NCBI GenBank assembly: GCA_022592435.1
Contig: JABYQS010000523.1
Coordinates: 1-19,368 of the forward strand
Direction: 5' to 3'
DNA length: 19,368 bases
Source of the DNA: Cerioporus squamosus
Taxonomy: Eukaryota; Basidiomycota; Agaricomycetes; Polyporales; Polyporaceae
The notes below the pieces were generated by a model that had not been told where the DNA came from, searched no databases, and saw nothing but the letters and a program-made list of their open reading frames with translations. The translations under genes and the position numbers were made by a program. Shown piece after piece: positions 9,428-17,681 of the stretch. Position 1 is the first letter of the stretch. Every line of letters begins with the position of its first letter.

Positions 9428-10146
9428 TTAGCAGCACGGGCAGTCCATCATGCCGAAGATGCCCACCGAGAAGACTTCCGGAGCGGGATCGGGAAGATGG
9501 CTGTTGGAGCCGACAGTCGTCAATTCATCATTCAGACTGCGGTGTACAACTGTTTTTTGTTGTTGCGCGGACATCACGCCTTTACCCTCGTCAGCATCTC
9601 CATGAGGAGTTGCGACGAGGGAGTGCATGTCGCCGGACACAACGGCCACCAGGTCACCGGGTATTGGCTGGTTCGATTGACACTCCTGTTTAAGTCACAT
9701 CAGACAGACGAGTTGTAGCACGGTATTTCCGTACCTGGGTCGTAGAGAATGTTGTGACATTGTGGGGCGCCGAGTCCATACAGTCCATGGCTGGCCTCGG
9801 AGCAACTTGAACGAGCTGATGACTCTGCAACATAGTGAGCGCAAGATTCGTAAGGGAATGCGACCGCATACCCTGTGCGGGGGAGACTGTGTCGTAGCAT
9901 CCGCGGTCGCTTGATTCGTGGACTTGGAGTCCGTCGCGATGGTAGTGCTGGTGAGGCAGGCAAAGGCCCCAAACCTTATGCGCAGCGGTTCACCTTCTGC
10001 ATCATGTATGATGCACCATGTTTGGTCACCCTGAATGTATGTGGCGTCACGAACTGCGCGACGTGAGCAAAGCTGAGCATCACCTGAAAGACGGTTGTCC
10101 TGGATCCTGTTGGTGACGTTATGACACGGACGGTATCCTTATCCAT
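9428..10146 (-). CDS. Unknown 189-residue protein with Cys-rich C-terminus
   Basis: Four phase-0 exons: 10084-10146, 9872-10030, 9735-9824 and 9428-9685. Introns are 53, 47 and 49 nt with donors GTGATG, GTATGC and GTACGG and acceptors ATTCAG, GTTGCAG and AAACAG. The N-terminus has alternating hydrophobic stretches (VRVITSP, TWCIIHDAEGEPLRIRFGAF) that suggest a small beta-rich domain. Residues about 50-75 are Thr/Ser/Ala-rich linker. The C-terminal exon starts with LVAVVSGDMHSLVATPHG and ends IFGMMDCPCC. The final four residues (CPCC) place a Cys four from the end, which could be read as an atypical CaaX box or as a CC-type prenylation end; this is inference. I do not recognise the family. The acceptor giving 53 nt was preferred over a 30-nt alternative at the first intron. 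Confidence 0.65.
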
Positions 10147-10635
10147 GGTGCTGTATAGTTCTAGGAAGTTGGAACTCCAGGCCTAGGCTAGTGCTGAGAC
10201 TGTAGCTGGTGTCAATCCGTAGGAGGAAGTCAATGAGCGACTTGCGTACCGGTTTTGTTCTGTGGCCGTCGAGTGGCGTGGTATGATCTTATGATCTCCA
10301 TCTCCGCCGGCATGCTGAACCAAATCGAGATTGAAATCGAGATTCGATTGACATCACGCGAAGGCGCGATCGTAATATATATAATCCACGGCCAGATAGG
10401 GAAGGTTTCTGTCCAGTTTCCATATGCATCCTGGACCGCGGCCACCACCCGTCAATTGATCCCTCAATCACGATCGCAGGATGCAGCCGTCAATATCGCA
10501 AAGCCTCGGGCGTTGGACGTCGAATGCCTGCGCGCGTGTGGCCGAAACGTACTGGGTATAGAGTACTCGTTCAGCCGGGGTTATAAACCCTGCTGTATCG
10601 CAACTGTCGATATATCCGTCTCCGAGTCTCAGTCC
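10147..10635. promoter_or_regulatory. Divergent intergenic region with simple repeat
   Basis: The region separates the minus gene starting at 10146 from the plus gene starting at 10636. It holds an ATCGAGATTGAA-type direct repeat at about 10323-10346, a TATATATAAT at about 10374-10383 and a TATAAA at 10582-10587. A possible upstream exon starts at ATG 10481 (MQPSISQSLGRW). A 77-nt GTATAG...TCTCAG intron (about 10556-10632) would join it in frame to the gene at 10636. Confidence 0.4.
10582..10587 (+). promoter_or_regulatory. TATA box
   Basis: TATAAA inside GTTATAAACC lies 54 nt before the ATG at 10636, the same spacing as at several other genes in the window. Confidence 0.5.
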
Positions 10636-11050
10636 ATGCTGATGACGAACTCGATCGTCCGCGCCTGCGACCACGTTGCTCGACACGCAGAAGAAGGTAC
10701 GCACTCACTGAATGCGATAGATGCATACTCAACCTGTTGGTTATGCAGCAATGGATAGGCTTGGATATCCGGCTGTAAGGTGGAGTTGGAGACTCGAGGA
10801 TCTGGATACCAACTGCGAGGGTATGCACCAAGCGCGCAGCTGTATTGCCGTTATACCGTTTAGCTAACGTATTCGCTCACCCTAGGCCCGGGATGCAGCG
10901 CGCTTTCACTTGCCACGACTGGATTTGGTGTTTCGAGGGGAATCCACGTCCGGTTGCTCTGCATTCAATCTGACAACCCAGCAAGTACTGTGGTCCTTGA
11001 GCATGCTGCGCATAGAAGCTCGTGCGGAAGATGTACCTACTGCGAACTGA
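10636..11050 (+). CDS. Small unknown protein
   Basis: Predicted 94 residues from exons 10636-10696, 10749-10820 and 10899-11050. Intron 1 is 52 nt (GTACGC, TACTCAAC branch site, GTTATGCAG). Intron 2 is 78 nt (GTATGC to GGATGCAG); an earlier acceptor CCCTAG at 10885 would shift frame. The N-terminal 45 residues look helical (IVRACDHVARHAEEAMDRLG, then WSWRLEDLD), followed by FHLPRLDLVFRGE and a short tail ending AEDVPTAN. I do not recognise it. It might be longer at the 5' end through an exon at 10481. The gene could also be a truncated relic, because it is short and lies next to a transposable element. Confidence 0.5.
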
Positions 11051-11202
11051 GGATGCGTCGTGATGCGACACCGAGAATTCGGAGGAAGTAGACATGAGTG
11101 CCACGAGGATGGGACGTGGCTTGACCCTTGCATAAGTGATTGACGCTTTCGCTACTACTACTTTTGGCAATGAAATCGAGTATCCTCGGGCTATTATAAA
11201 TA

Positions 11203-11693
11203 CAGCTGGCGTCAATACTAATGCCCGACGTTCCGATGCGCAGTTTGAACTCCGAACGCACGAAAGAAATCGAAAAATTCAGAAAATTCAACAGCCCTGC
11301 TTTGACTCCTCCGTTTCGCCTCATTCGACTTCGGGGTGCACTCATCTACGCACCAGCATAGTTTCTTGTACCTCTACTCTGGATATATCCCGGGAATGGA
11401 GGTGGCCAAGAGCAACCAAAACACCACGTCTACGGGCGCTACACGTGAGTGCGGCTGTGCGACGTCCAAGCGCCCGCAGACGTGGTCTCTTGGTCCAACA
11501 TACTCGAGCTCAAACGACCTCTGAGACCAGCGTACGACCGTCAAACCTTCGTGCAAGAAGAGTATAAGGTGCTTTTATTGATTTCTCATAGTTTTGGGCT
11601 TGTACGGCCTACGGGGAATTTTCTGAATTTTGGGCATTTTCTGGCGCGACATGCGCGCTTTCGCGTGTCGGGCATTGGTTTTGACGCCAGCTG
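11203..11693. mobile_element. MITE-like element with 27-bp TIRs and TA flanks
   Basis: Left terminal repeat 11203-11229 starts CAGCTGGCGTCAA and ends AATGCCCGAC; the right repeat at 11667-11693 is its reverse complement with 25 of 27 matches. Both ends abut TA (11201-11202 and 11694-11695). Flanking TA with a CAG-start terminal repeat is the signature of Tc1/mariner-class insertions. Shared subterminal blocks (AAATTCAGAAAATTC near 11275 and its complement near 11620) extend the symmetry. At 491 bp with no transposase-like frame it fits a non-autonomous MITE. Open frames of 60-140 codons cross the borders and are not taken as genes. Confidence 0.75.
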
Positions 11694-11696
11694 TAG

Positions 11697-11704
11697 TATA
11701 TATA
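11697..11704 (+). promoter_or_regulatory. Possible TATA of the SUN-domain gene
   Basis: TATATATA lies directly beyond the right TA flank of the MITE-like element and 129 nt before the ATG at 11833. The frame of that ATG is open from 11752, so the true start or an upstream exon is uncertain. Confidence 0.35.
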
Positions 11705-11832
11705 CCGTATGAGTCTGTATGAGTACATACCACTAGTACTAGTCTAGATAGTGCGTTGGCGCTCCGCCGGATCCCGCGCTACGTAGCAAGCCTCTTAAGT
11801 CGAGCGGAAGTGCCGTACCCGTACGCTGTTAT

Positions 11833-13007
11833 ATGAACATGTCCTCCTTGCTCTCCTTCTGTAGATCAGTCCTGTGGGAAGCCGGTCATGAACTCCGCGT
11901 CAGCCTTGCACTGTACTACCGCATCGGCCTCACGCTCATTTGCTTTCCGCTCTATCAACTCGGCGTTCTGGTCAATCTGCCGCGTATCCGGACGAACGCT
12001 GTGGTTCCCATGGCTGTCGCTTCGTTCTCGCTTCTCATGACCGCATATAAGACCCAAGTACGCATCGGGGCTAAGTAGCAGCGCTATAGCAGTTGACTCG
12101 CGCACCCCGTCCATTAGGTCCTCAATGATTATGCAAGATATCAGCCTCTGGCAGCGATCGGGTGTTTCGAGTATCCACAGGCCCTCAGAAAACTGCATGA
12201 GGGTGAGCTCTCGCCTTTGTTATGTTCGTGAGCTCTGACGCAAGACTCCTCGACTTAATAGCATTACTTTCCGGAGCTGCCGCCTTCTCGTTCCCGAGCC
12301 GGAATGCGGAGGCAGCTATCCTCGTGAGACTACAGGCATTGGAGAGGGACATTCAACTCTTCCGGCACTTAGACGTGGTAGGCGAGCCGGATTACGCCCT
12401 ATGGAGCGCCGGCGGGCGCATTGTCCGTCAGCTAACGTCGGAGACATATATTCCCGACTTAGCGTGGTGGATGCGGCCGTGGAATTCTCAGATCATCGTT
12501 CCACGGCCACCCGAAGTGGCGCTGGCCCCGGATATACAGGCAGGGTCTTGCTGGCCTATGCGGAAGAATCACGGGAGTCTGGGAGTCAGGCTAGCCGAAG
12601 AAATAGTGCCTCACGCGATCACCATAGATCATCTAGCAATGCAACTTTCATTCCGGAACGACACCGCACCGAGAGGGATTGAGATCTGGGGCCTACAAGC
12701 GCGGGGCCGCGCTCAGAAGACCGGAACTCTCCCCGTAGTGAGCGGATTGTATCTCTCCTACGAGCGCGGGCTTCCAGATCTCCATCCCGACTACTACTAC
12801 AAGGACTTCGTTCTCTTGGGACATCTGACATATGATATCCACGCGCCACTACCAGTTCAAACGTTCAACTTGTCTCGAGAGGTCACAGAGCTACACCTCG
12901 GCATGGAGACACTCCTATTCATACTGGAAGACAATTGGGGAAACGACGCCTATACGTGCATATACCGTGTCAGAGTCCACGGTGTATCTCCAGGTGAACA
13001 TCTCTAG
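11833..13007 (+). CDS. SUN-domain membrane protein
   Basis: Predicted 351 residues from exons 11833-12057, 12118-12202 and 12262-13007. Intron 1 is 60 nt (GTACGC, GTTGAC branch site, CATTAG); intron 2 is 59 nt (GTGAGC, CTCTGAC, TTAATAG). Residues 29-49 and 56-72 are hydrophobic and could be one or two membrane segments. Residues about 75-140 form a helical linker (ALERDIQLFRHL). The SUN domain spans about 146-344: entry motif PDYALWSAGGRI, then SETY, PPEVALAPDI, the hallmark GSCWPM at 198-203, the turn HAITIDHL, TAPRGIEIWG and the terminal YTCIYRVRVHG. SUN proteins sit in the inner nuclear membrane or ER and bind KASH partners across the lumen to form LINC bridges. Agaricomycetes carry several short SUN paralogs; this is one, not necessarily the Sad1 orthologue. 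The 5' exon is less certain than the SUN exon. Confidence 0.85.
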
Positions 13008-13159
13008 GAATTCCGCGAGTTTGTGCGCTAATACTTGGGGCTGAGAGTAGACCAAGGCAGCGCATAATTCTCGGCGCGAATGAACTCAGACTGAAAGTGG
13101 TGCGGACAACGATCATAGGAACTCCTTCGTGTGTATCGTAGATTCTGTACATATCTCGA

Positions 13160-13807
13160 CTAGGAATTGATTTTTCCGTCTTCCTCTTCCTCTGGCATAC
13201 GGTCCACTCCCGCTTGCTTCAACATCTCTCTCAGGGCCGACGACGCCCGTGAGCTCAGCGCCACAGTGCAAGTGTGTACAGCGCGTCTCGGGCTAGTGGA
13301 CATGGCCGCTTGCAACCTGTGGTAGTCTCCTTGGTAGACGAAGACCAGCGAGAAGAGCCTAGCGTGCTCTCCAACGGCCCTCCAGAGACAAGCAGAATCC
13401 TCCTAGAGGAATATACGTGAGCACACCTGGAGCGACGGCGCTGGCCCAGGGAGAACTGACCAGGAAGTATTCGAAGTCGAACGCCGCGGGTAGCTTGAAG
13501 ATCAGCACCCGCATCCCACCGGGCAAAGGTGCTGTGGGAAATGGCAGCCCTCCGGTATGAGCGAAGTCGGCTTGGGAGAACTCGACTAGCAGCCAGCCTG
13601 GGATGCATCGTATGTCAGCAAGGCGAGCGGGACCAATAAGGTCTACTACTCACGCGAGGAGTGGCACTGAATCAGGAAAGCAGCAGTCGCACGAAATACC
13701 ACGGGTGTTTCGTGAGGCCTGGTACCGCAAGTAACCACTGTGATGTTACGGAACTGAAGGTATGGGGAGGAAGAGGCCACGGCAGTTGCGTCGTCGACAT
13801 GTGACAT
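13160..13807 (-). CDS. Unknown 177-residue protein
   Basis: Exons are 13654-13807, 13461-13597 and 13160-13402. Intron 1 (56 nt) is GTGAGT, TGCTGAC, CCCAG. Intron 2 (58 nt) is GTCAGT, GCTCACG, CCTCTAG. The choice at intron 2 gives a continuous EDSACLWRAVGEHARLFSLV, much better than reading through. The protein starts MSHVDDATAVASSS, has a globular-looking middle (WLLVEFSQADF, MRVLIFKLPAAFDFEYFL) and ends in a helix and an acidic tail (REMLKQAGVDRMPEEEED). No known motif is recognised. It is convergent with the SUN gene, the stops being only 152 nt apart. A GATAAAAGG at about 13896-13904 on the minus strand may be its TATA box, and the leader is pyrimidine-rich. Confidence 0.65.
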
Positions 13808-13953
13808 AGTTGGTGCGAATGCGAGGCTGCTGTATGCAAGAGTCGGCGAGAATTGAGAGAGTCGAGAGGATGAGGATTGTCTCGAGGACAGCCATCCTTT
13901 TATCTTCCAGGAAAGGTGCGAAGTATGTGCTCGAGGTCGGTGTTGCAAAGGTC

Positions 13954-14433
13954 ATGTCTACGTCGTTCTCCGGTTTCTCGCACCGTTCGTCGACGGCACC
14001 CGGCGGAAGTCTGAAGGCGGCCATTTCCGAGCTGCTGCTGAGACGATGCGTACTATGTCTATCCTGCCGTCGAGGGCAAGTCGCAAGGTAAGAAGGCGGT
14101 CAAAGAAGCAACTACTCAATTCAGTACTAGTACATCGGGGCCGGAACCGGACTCCGGCCGAGAGGCACAGACGGTGAGCGCGCGCTAGCGCTGTCCTTGA
14201 TCGCGACCCTCGACCCCCACTGCCGGTACCCACTGCTCCACGAATATGGCCTACAGTCACTCTTCCGGCAGGATTCAAGCGAACGTCGTTGTGACCATGG
14301 ATTCGGAAATCTGCTAGATTCTTTCGCGCTCTGGTCCGCAGCCACCCATGGCCAGTGCCGCCATGGCCAGCTGGCATATAGCGAGGGTGAGCATGGCATA
14401 TATACCTCCTCCTCCTCCTCCGCTCCTTGTTGA
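13954..14433 (+). CDS. Tentative small gene
   Basis: One phase-consistent model is 13954-14087, 14131-14173 and 14257-14433 (117 residues, beginning MSTSFSGFSHRSS). Introns would be 43 nt (GTAAGA to TACTAG) and 83 nt (GTGAGC to CCTACAG); both are atypical in length. The last exon reads well (FRQDSSERRCDHGFGNLLDSF). A GTGAGC donor at 14378 and a CCACAG acceptor near 14460 could instead join it to the next gene, with that gene's TATA box falling inside the intron. A single 139-codon frame on the minus strand (13958-14377) also stays open. I rate this as more likely a gene than not, with uncertain limits. Confidence 0.35.
14399..14404 (+). promoter_or_regulatory. TATA box and CT-rich leader
   Basis: TATATA lies 52 nt before the ATG at 14451, followed by a run of CTC triplets (14405-14421) and a TTCACACA context before the ATG, typical of fungal core promoters. 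Confidence 0.5.
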
Positions 14434-14450
14434 CTCTCTCAATTCACACA

Positions 14451-16190
14451 ATGCCTTCCACAGAGAATATGTCGTACACGTGGCTCCTTGTTGATGTTCC
14501 TCGCGCCGTACCTCAAACCTGCTGGCTCTTTTCGACGGACAGCGAGTACCTCCATGCCGATCGGGATCTGCAAGTAAGCCGTTCATCCTGTCTCGAGAGA
14601 CCTTCCGCGTCGTGACCATGTCTTCATAGGACGGTCACGGCCGTGTCCCCGGCCGTAGCCGCCTCCATTGTCCCGCAGGTGTCGCAGCTGATGCTACCAT
14701 CCAAGACTCGGACACAGTCTACGAGCTCTTGGTGCGTATGCTTGCATGTCTGCTCTCGGCTGTGCTGACAGTGAATGTGCGCTTAGCCTCATCCCGCCAG
14801 TCTCTCGCATGGCGCAGCGTCCAACCACGCCCAACTCTCACCTCAACCTTCCGTGCGTCGCTTCACTTACCATGCTGGCTCGACTCCTGACGATATCACT
14901 ACCACGCTCAGGATGCGCGTGCATTCCCGGCCCACAATCACACTTCGATGGTTCAGGCGCTCTCTTCCGCGCCCAGCTGGGTACGCAACCTAGATGATCC
15001 CTTCAACGTATGGGGTTCGCGCGATCGGGTACGTTCGGATGGCTGTCCGAGAACTCTGTGATCTCAGCGCCGTTCTAGTCCCACTCCGCCGCAGATCCCA
15101 CAAGTGCAGCTGTGCCGAACGCTGAGGAAGCAGTCAGTCCTTCCTGTGCGAGAGTGCGGCGACGTAAAATCAGCGCTGTGGATACCTCGGACACGTTCTC
15201 CGTCTGCCCTGTCACCCCCGACGTTCAACAGCGAGCTGCGATGCTGGACAAGCCGGAGGATGGTGCGTGCACTTCTTGTTGAGGTCAGCTGTGTCTCATA
15301 TGCATGTACGTGGACAGACATCACGCAACCTCATGTCTTGTCGGTCAACACCAACTTATCTCCGCGGCAGACAATAAGCACGTCACCGGAGTTTGGCAGG
15401 GTTGCTGCAGAGCGGATCGCGGGTCACGAATACAAGATGTAAGACGTCCTTGGTTACCAAGTAATATAAGTATCATACATATGCTTATCACAGTTATACT
15501 TTCCATAGGATGACCGAGCGGCCCCCGCCGAAGCTGTCGACGCAATATGTGATGGATGCGGATGCATCTTGTACTGTAAACGTTGCCCCCGACCCATGGG
15601 TCATCCAGTGAGTGCGTCGCAGTTCCCAGCTGCTTCCTGATACTGATCATGGCCGTTCAGATCGGCTCGCGATCAGACCCACACCGAAGCCACTACTTCC
15701 GTGGATTCTGGGCCGCCGAGCAAGTCGTGTGCTCCGGTGCCGTGCGAGTATGCTTCAGTGATATGCGAATCGTCTCAGCCGCCGTCCGATACTTCGTCGG
15801 CGCCGTGCGACTGGCGCATGTCCTGTGAGTCATCGACCACGTATGTCGCCCAACCAACGGAAGGTCGCCCACACATGGGCTCGCACTCCGAAACGCCATT
15901 TGGAGCGGACATTGACGCCAGACAAGTGCGTCGTTTGGCGACGTCTCTGGATCACTACTGAGTGATCTCTTATGTAGGCAGAAAGCATACCCCGTCCTAT
16001 GGCACCAGCCGTCGAGGGTCGCAACACGGAGACCATGAAGATCTGCCCGACTCTCCGGCCGCCGCTCAAAGGAAGGTTGGATGAGCTTGCAGACAGTATG
16101 CCAAACACCACGGTGGCGAATGCATCCGTTCACAAGCCTAGAATCCTCAGAAGGTACGCACTCGTTGCAGTCGAGGCGCTCCATTCCTGA
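14451..16190 (+). CDS. Ser/Thr/Pro-rich unknown protein, nine exons
   Basis: Predicted 429 residues from exons 14451-14573, 14630-14731, 14787-14852, 14912-15028, 15079-15262, 15318-15438, 15509-15607, 15661-15925 and 15978-16190. Eight introns of 50-70 nt all agree in phase. Only the N-terminal exon looks globular (MSYTWLLVDVP, CWLFSTDSEYLH). The rest is low complexity and probably disordered, with a basic patch (ARVRRRKIS), scattered Cys and short motifs such as VRNLDDPFNVWGSRDR. No catalytic domain is seen; a nuclear or regulatory role is only a guess. A tempting Cys-rich frame at about 15541-15606 (CDGCGCILYCKRC) is out of phase with both neighbouring exons and was rejected. The 3' end may continue: coding-like sequence in another frame runs from about 16155 to 16361, reachable only with a non-standard junction. 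Confidence 0.65.
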
Positions 16191-16431
16191 CATTCCTTGA
16201 AGGAGTGCCCGGCTTTGTACCAAGCGTGAAGGAACGGTCTCCTGTGCCCCAGGCCCTCCGAGAAGCCGAACACGTGAAACTGCCAGAAACCGTACTCCGA
16301 CATCGAGCCGCACCGTTGCACTCAGACGGTTGGTATAGCAATAGTCCTTGCACTGCGTGAGCTGATGTCTCTTTTCATCATCAAGGAGCGAGCGGCTGCG
16401 ACTCTGTCGTGCTCACCCCCCATGCGAAAGT
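16191..16431 (+). other. Coding-like tail after the nine-exon gene
   Basis: A frame reading VPGFVPSVKERSPVPQ and LREAEHVKLPETVL runs to a TGA near 16361. It would fit a last exon of the preceding gene, but the candidate donor (GTACGC after AGAAG, about 16155) is in phase 2 and the acceptors here need phase 1. It is recorded because the amino-acid pattern is good. Confidence 0.25.
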
Positions 16432-16780
16432 TTAAAGCACCGCCTTTCCGCGATTGAGGTGGTCCATGGCTATCAGCGATGAAACCATTCAGCTCCATTG
16501 TTACTTAGCAGACTCACCGCCCAACATCGCCCGAATCTTGACAAGATCCGCTTCAGATTGAGCACCTAGGTTCAGCTTCAAGGAGGAAGTCAAGGAGCTG
16601 CTTACAAATTAGACGGACTACCAGACCGCAAAGTCGGGAGTGCCATGGTCCCGGATGAGAGACGCGCTGCTTCCGCTTGCGGCCAGGAGTAGATGCGGGG
16701 ACGGGGCTCGTAGGCTGAGGGCCTTGGGGCATCGACCCGTGTGGTGGGCTCAATACCGGCGAGCGACAGTCCTGCTTCAT
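16432..16780 (-). CDS. Partly resolved gene with basic patch
   Basis: The only ATG in a good position on the minus strand (16780) opens MKQDCRSPVLSPPHG, then a Pro/Ser-rich stretch and a basic patch TPGRKRKQR (possible nuclear signal). Downstream, a frame reading SSLKLNLGAQSEADLVKIRAML is clearly coding. It ends either at 16501 (GGESAK then TAA) or, through a GTGAGT donor and 48-nt intron, at 16432 (AMDHLNRGKAVL then TAA). A TCTAATTTGTAAGCAG acceptor (3' end about 16593) precedes that exon, but no donor gives the required phase, so the middle is unsolved. CCAAT (GAGCCAATAGG on the plus strand, about 16950) lies upstream. It is divergent from the small gene at 17061. Confidence 0.4.
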
Positions 16781-17005
16781 GGGAAAGGGGAAGTGTAGAG
16801 TCGTTAGTCACAATGAGAAGAGATGTGCTGCCAATGCTGCGCGGGTACGGGCAGACGAAGAAGGGGAGGGCTGTCGGGCCCCTTAGATGAGCCGCCGTTT
16901 CCTCGCCGTCGACTCGGTAAGGTGAAACGCGCCTGTTCAATCCGATTCGGAGCCAATAGGATGTGCTCGTGGCGTGTTCGTGGCGGTTCCCGCGGGCGGG
17001 CGGCA

Positions 17006-17012
17006 TATAATT
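17006..17012 (+). promoter_or_regulatory. TATA box
   Basis: TATAATT lies 55 nt before the ATG at 17061. Confidence 0.45.
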
Positions 17013-17060
17013 TGTTCTGCACATTTGCTGCAAGTTCCGATGGTCTGACAAATAGCCTGC

Positions 17061-17325
17061 ATGGCAAATGCGCATGCAAAACTCCACTGGCAAGTCTATG
17101 GGCTTGCTGAGCCAGTTGCTTGTGAGCCTCAATGCTCGAGTACGCAGGTACCTGAGCTCATAGCATGCTATGACGGCTCTGGAGACTCTAAGCGCAAGTG
17201 AGAGAAGGCACTGGTAGCCCCATGACGACATCATGACGGTTAGCGCGAAGCACGCACTATCGCGCCGGGCGCTTGCGCACATCGCAACTTCTTTCGCATG
17301 TCCTGCTCACGAGTCTATCCTCTGA
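17061..17325 (+). CDS. 72-residue protein with dsRBD-like C-terminal helix
   Basis: Two exons, 17061-17197 and 17244-17325, are split by a 46-nt intron (GTGAGA to GGTTAG). The protein begins MANAHAKLHWQVYGLAEP and continues QVPELIACYDGSGDSKR, then NAKHALSRRALAHI. The last segment matches the end of double-stranded RNA-binding domains (Gly-rich turn, Ser-Lys, then a helix with AK...A..AL..I). In agaricomycetes, small single-dsRBD proteins are common. The middle strands are poorly conserved, so the assignment is tentative. The start is supported by the TATA spacing. An intronless reading stops at the TGA that overlaps the donor (AAGTGAGA). Confidence 0.5.
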
Positions 17326-17681
17326 AAACATATGCGACAACCTCCCTGCACCACTCGAATGACTCAGGTGATATGCAAGCCTGAGATATGACTTACTCTA
17401 TCCTGTCAGAAGGTTTGCAGACTACATATCTCCAGCATGTCCTGGCTCGTTCCGACACTTGCACTAAAACAAAGAAGACTCCATGCTTACGGCCGTTGGT
17501 ACCCAGTCGCACTAGCCAAGTCCCACTTGCTCTACAGTGCGTGGCCGGTACGTACACGTCAGCACCCCAAAACAAATGAAACTGTTCGGGAACGCCGGCC
17601 TGCGCTTGGATCCTCTGAGCTTTACAATGTACGACGGCAGCGGGAACAAATAGTTGAACCATCAAGAACCGAGCGCTCGGG
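17326..17681 (+). other. Coding-like stretch, not resolved
   Basis: All three plus frames are open over much of this stretch. Candidate pieces are a start at 17360 (MTQ), joined by a 52-nt intron ending TTTGCAG to TTYLQHVLARSDT (stop 17582), and a frame reading MKLFGNAGLRLDPLSF that ends at TAG 17653. I could not connect them to the gene that follows. Confidence 0.25.

Noticed and set aside
11136..11567. 143-codon plus-strand ORF
   Set aside because: It starts outside and ends inside the MITE-like element, crossing its terminal repeat, so it is unlikely to be a gene.
13958..14377. 139-codon minus-strand ORF
   Set aside because: No start context or splice partner, Arg/Gly-rich composition, and competing plus-strand exons with better sequence; not fully excluded.
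15541..15606. Cys-rich frame CDGCGCILYCKRC resembling a zinc finger
   Set aside because: Intron phases on both sides require the other frame (MTERPPPKLS...), which then continues in phase through the next exons.
15693..16313. 206-codon minus-strand ORF
   Set aside because: Antisense shadow of exons 8 and 9 of the nine-exon gene, which have consistent introns.
16680..16760. tRNA-like look of the GGGCTCAATACCGGCG region
   Set aside because: No A-box, no cloverleaf pairing, and the stretch reads as Pro/Ser-rich coding sequence on the minus strand.
16602..17282. 226-codon minus-strand ORF
   Set aside because: It runs antisense through the TATA box and both exons of the plus gene at 17061, and only its 3' part overlaps plausible minus-strand coding sequence in another frame.
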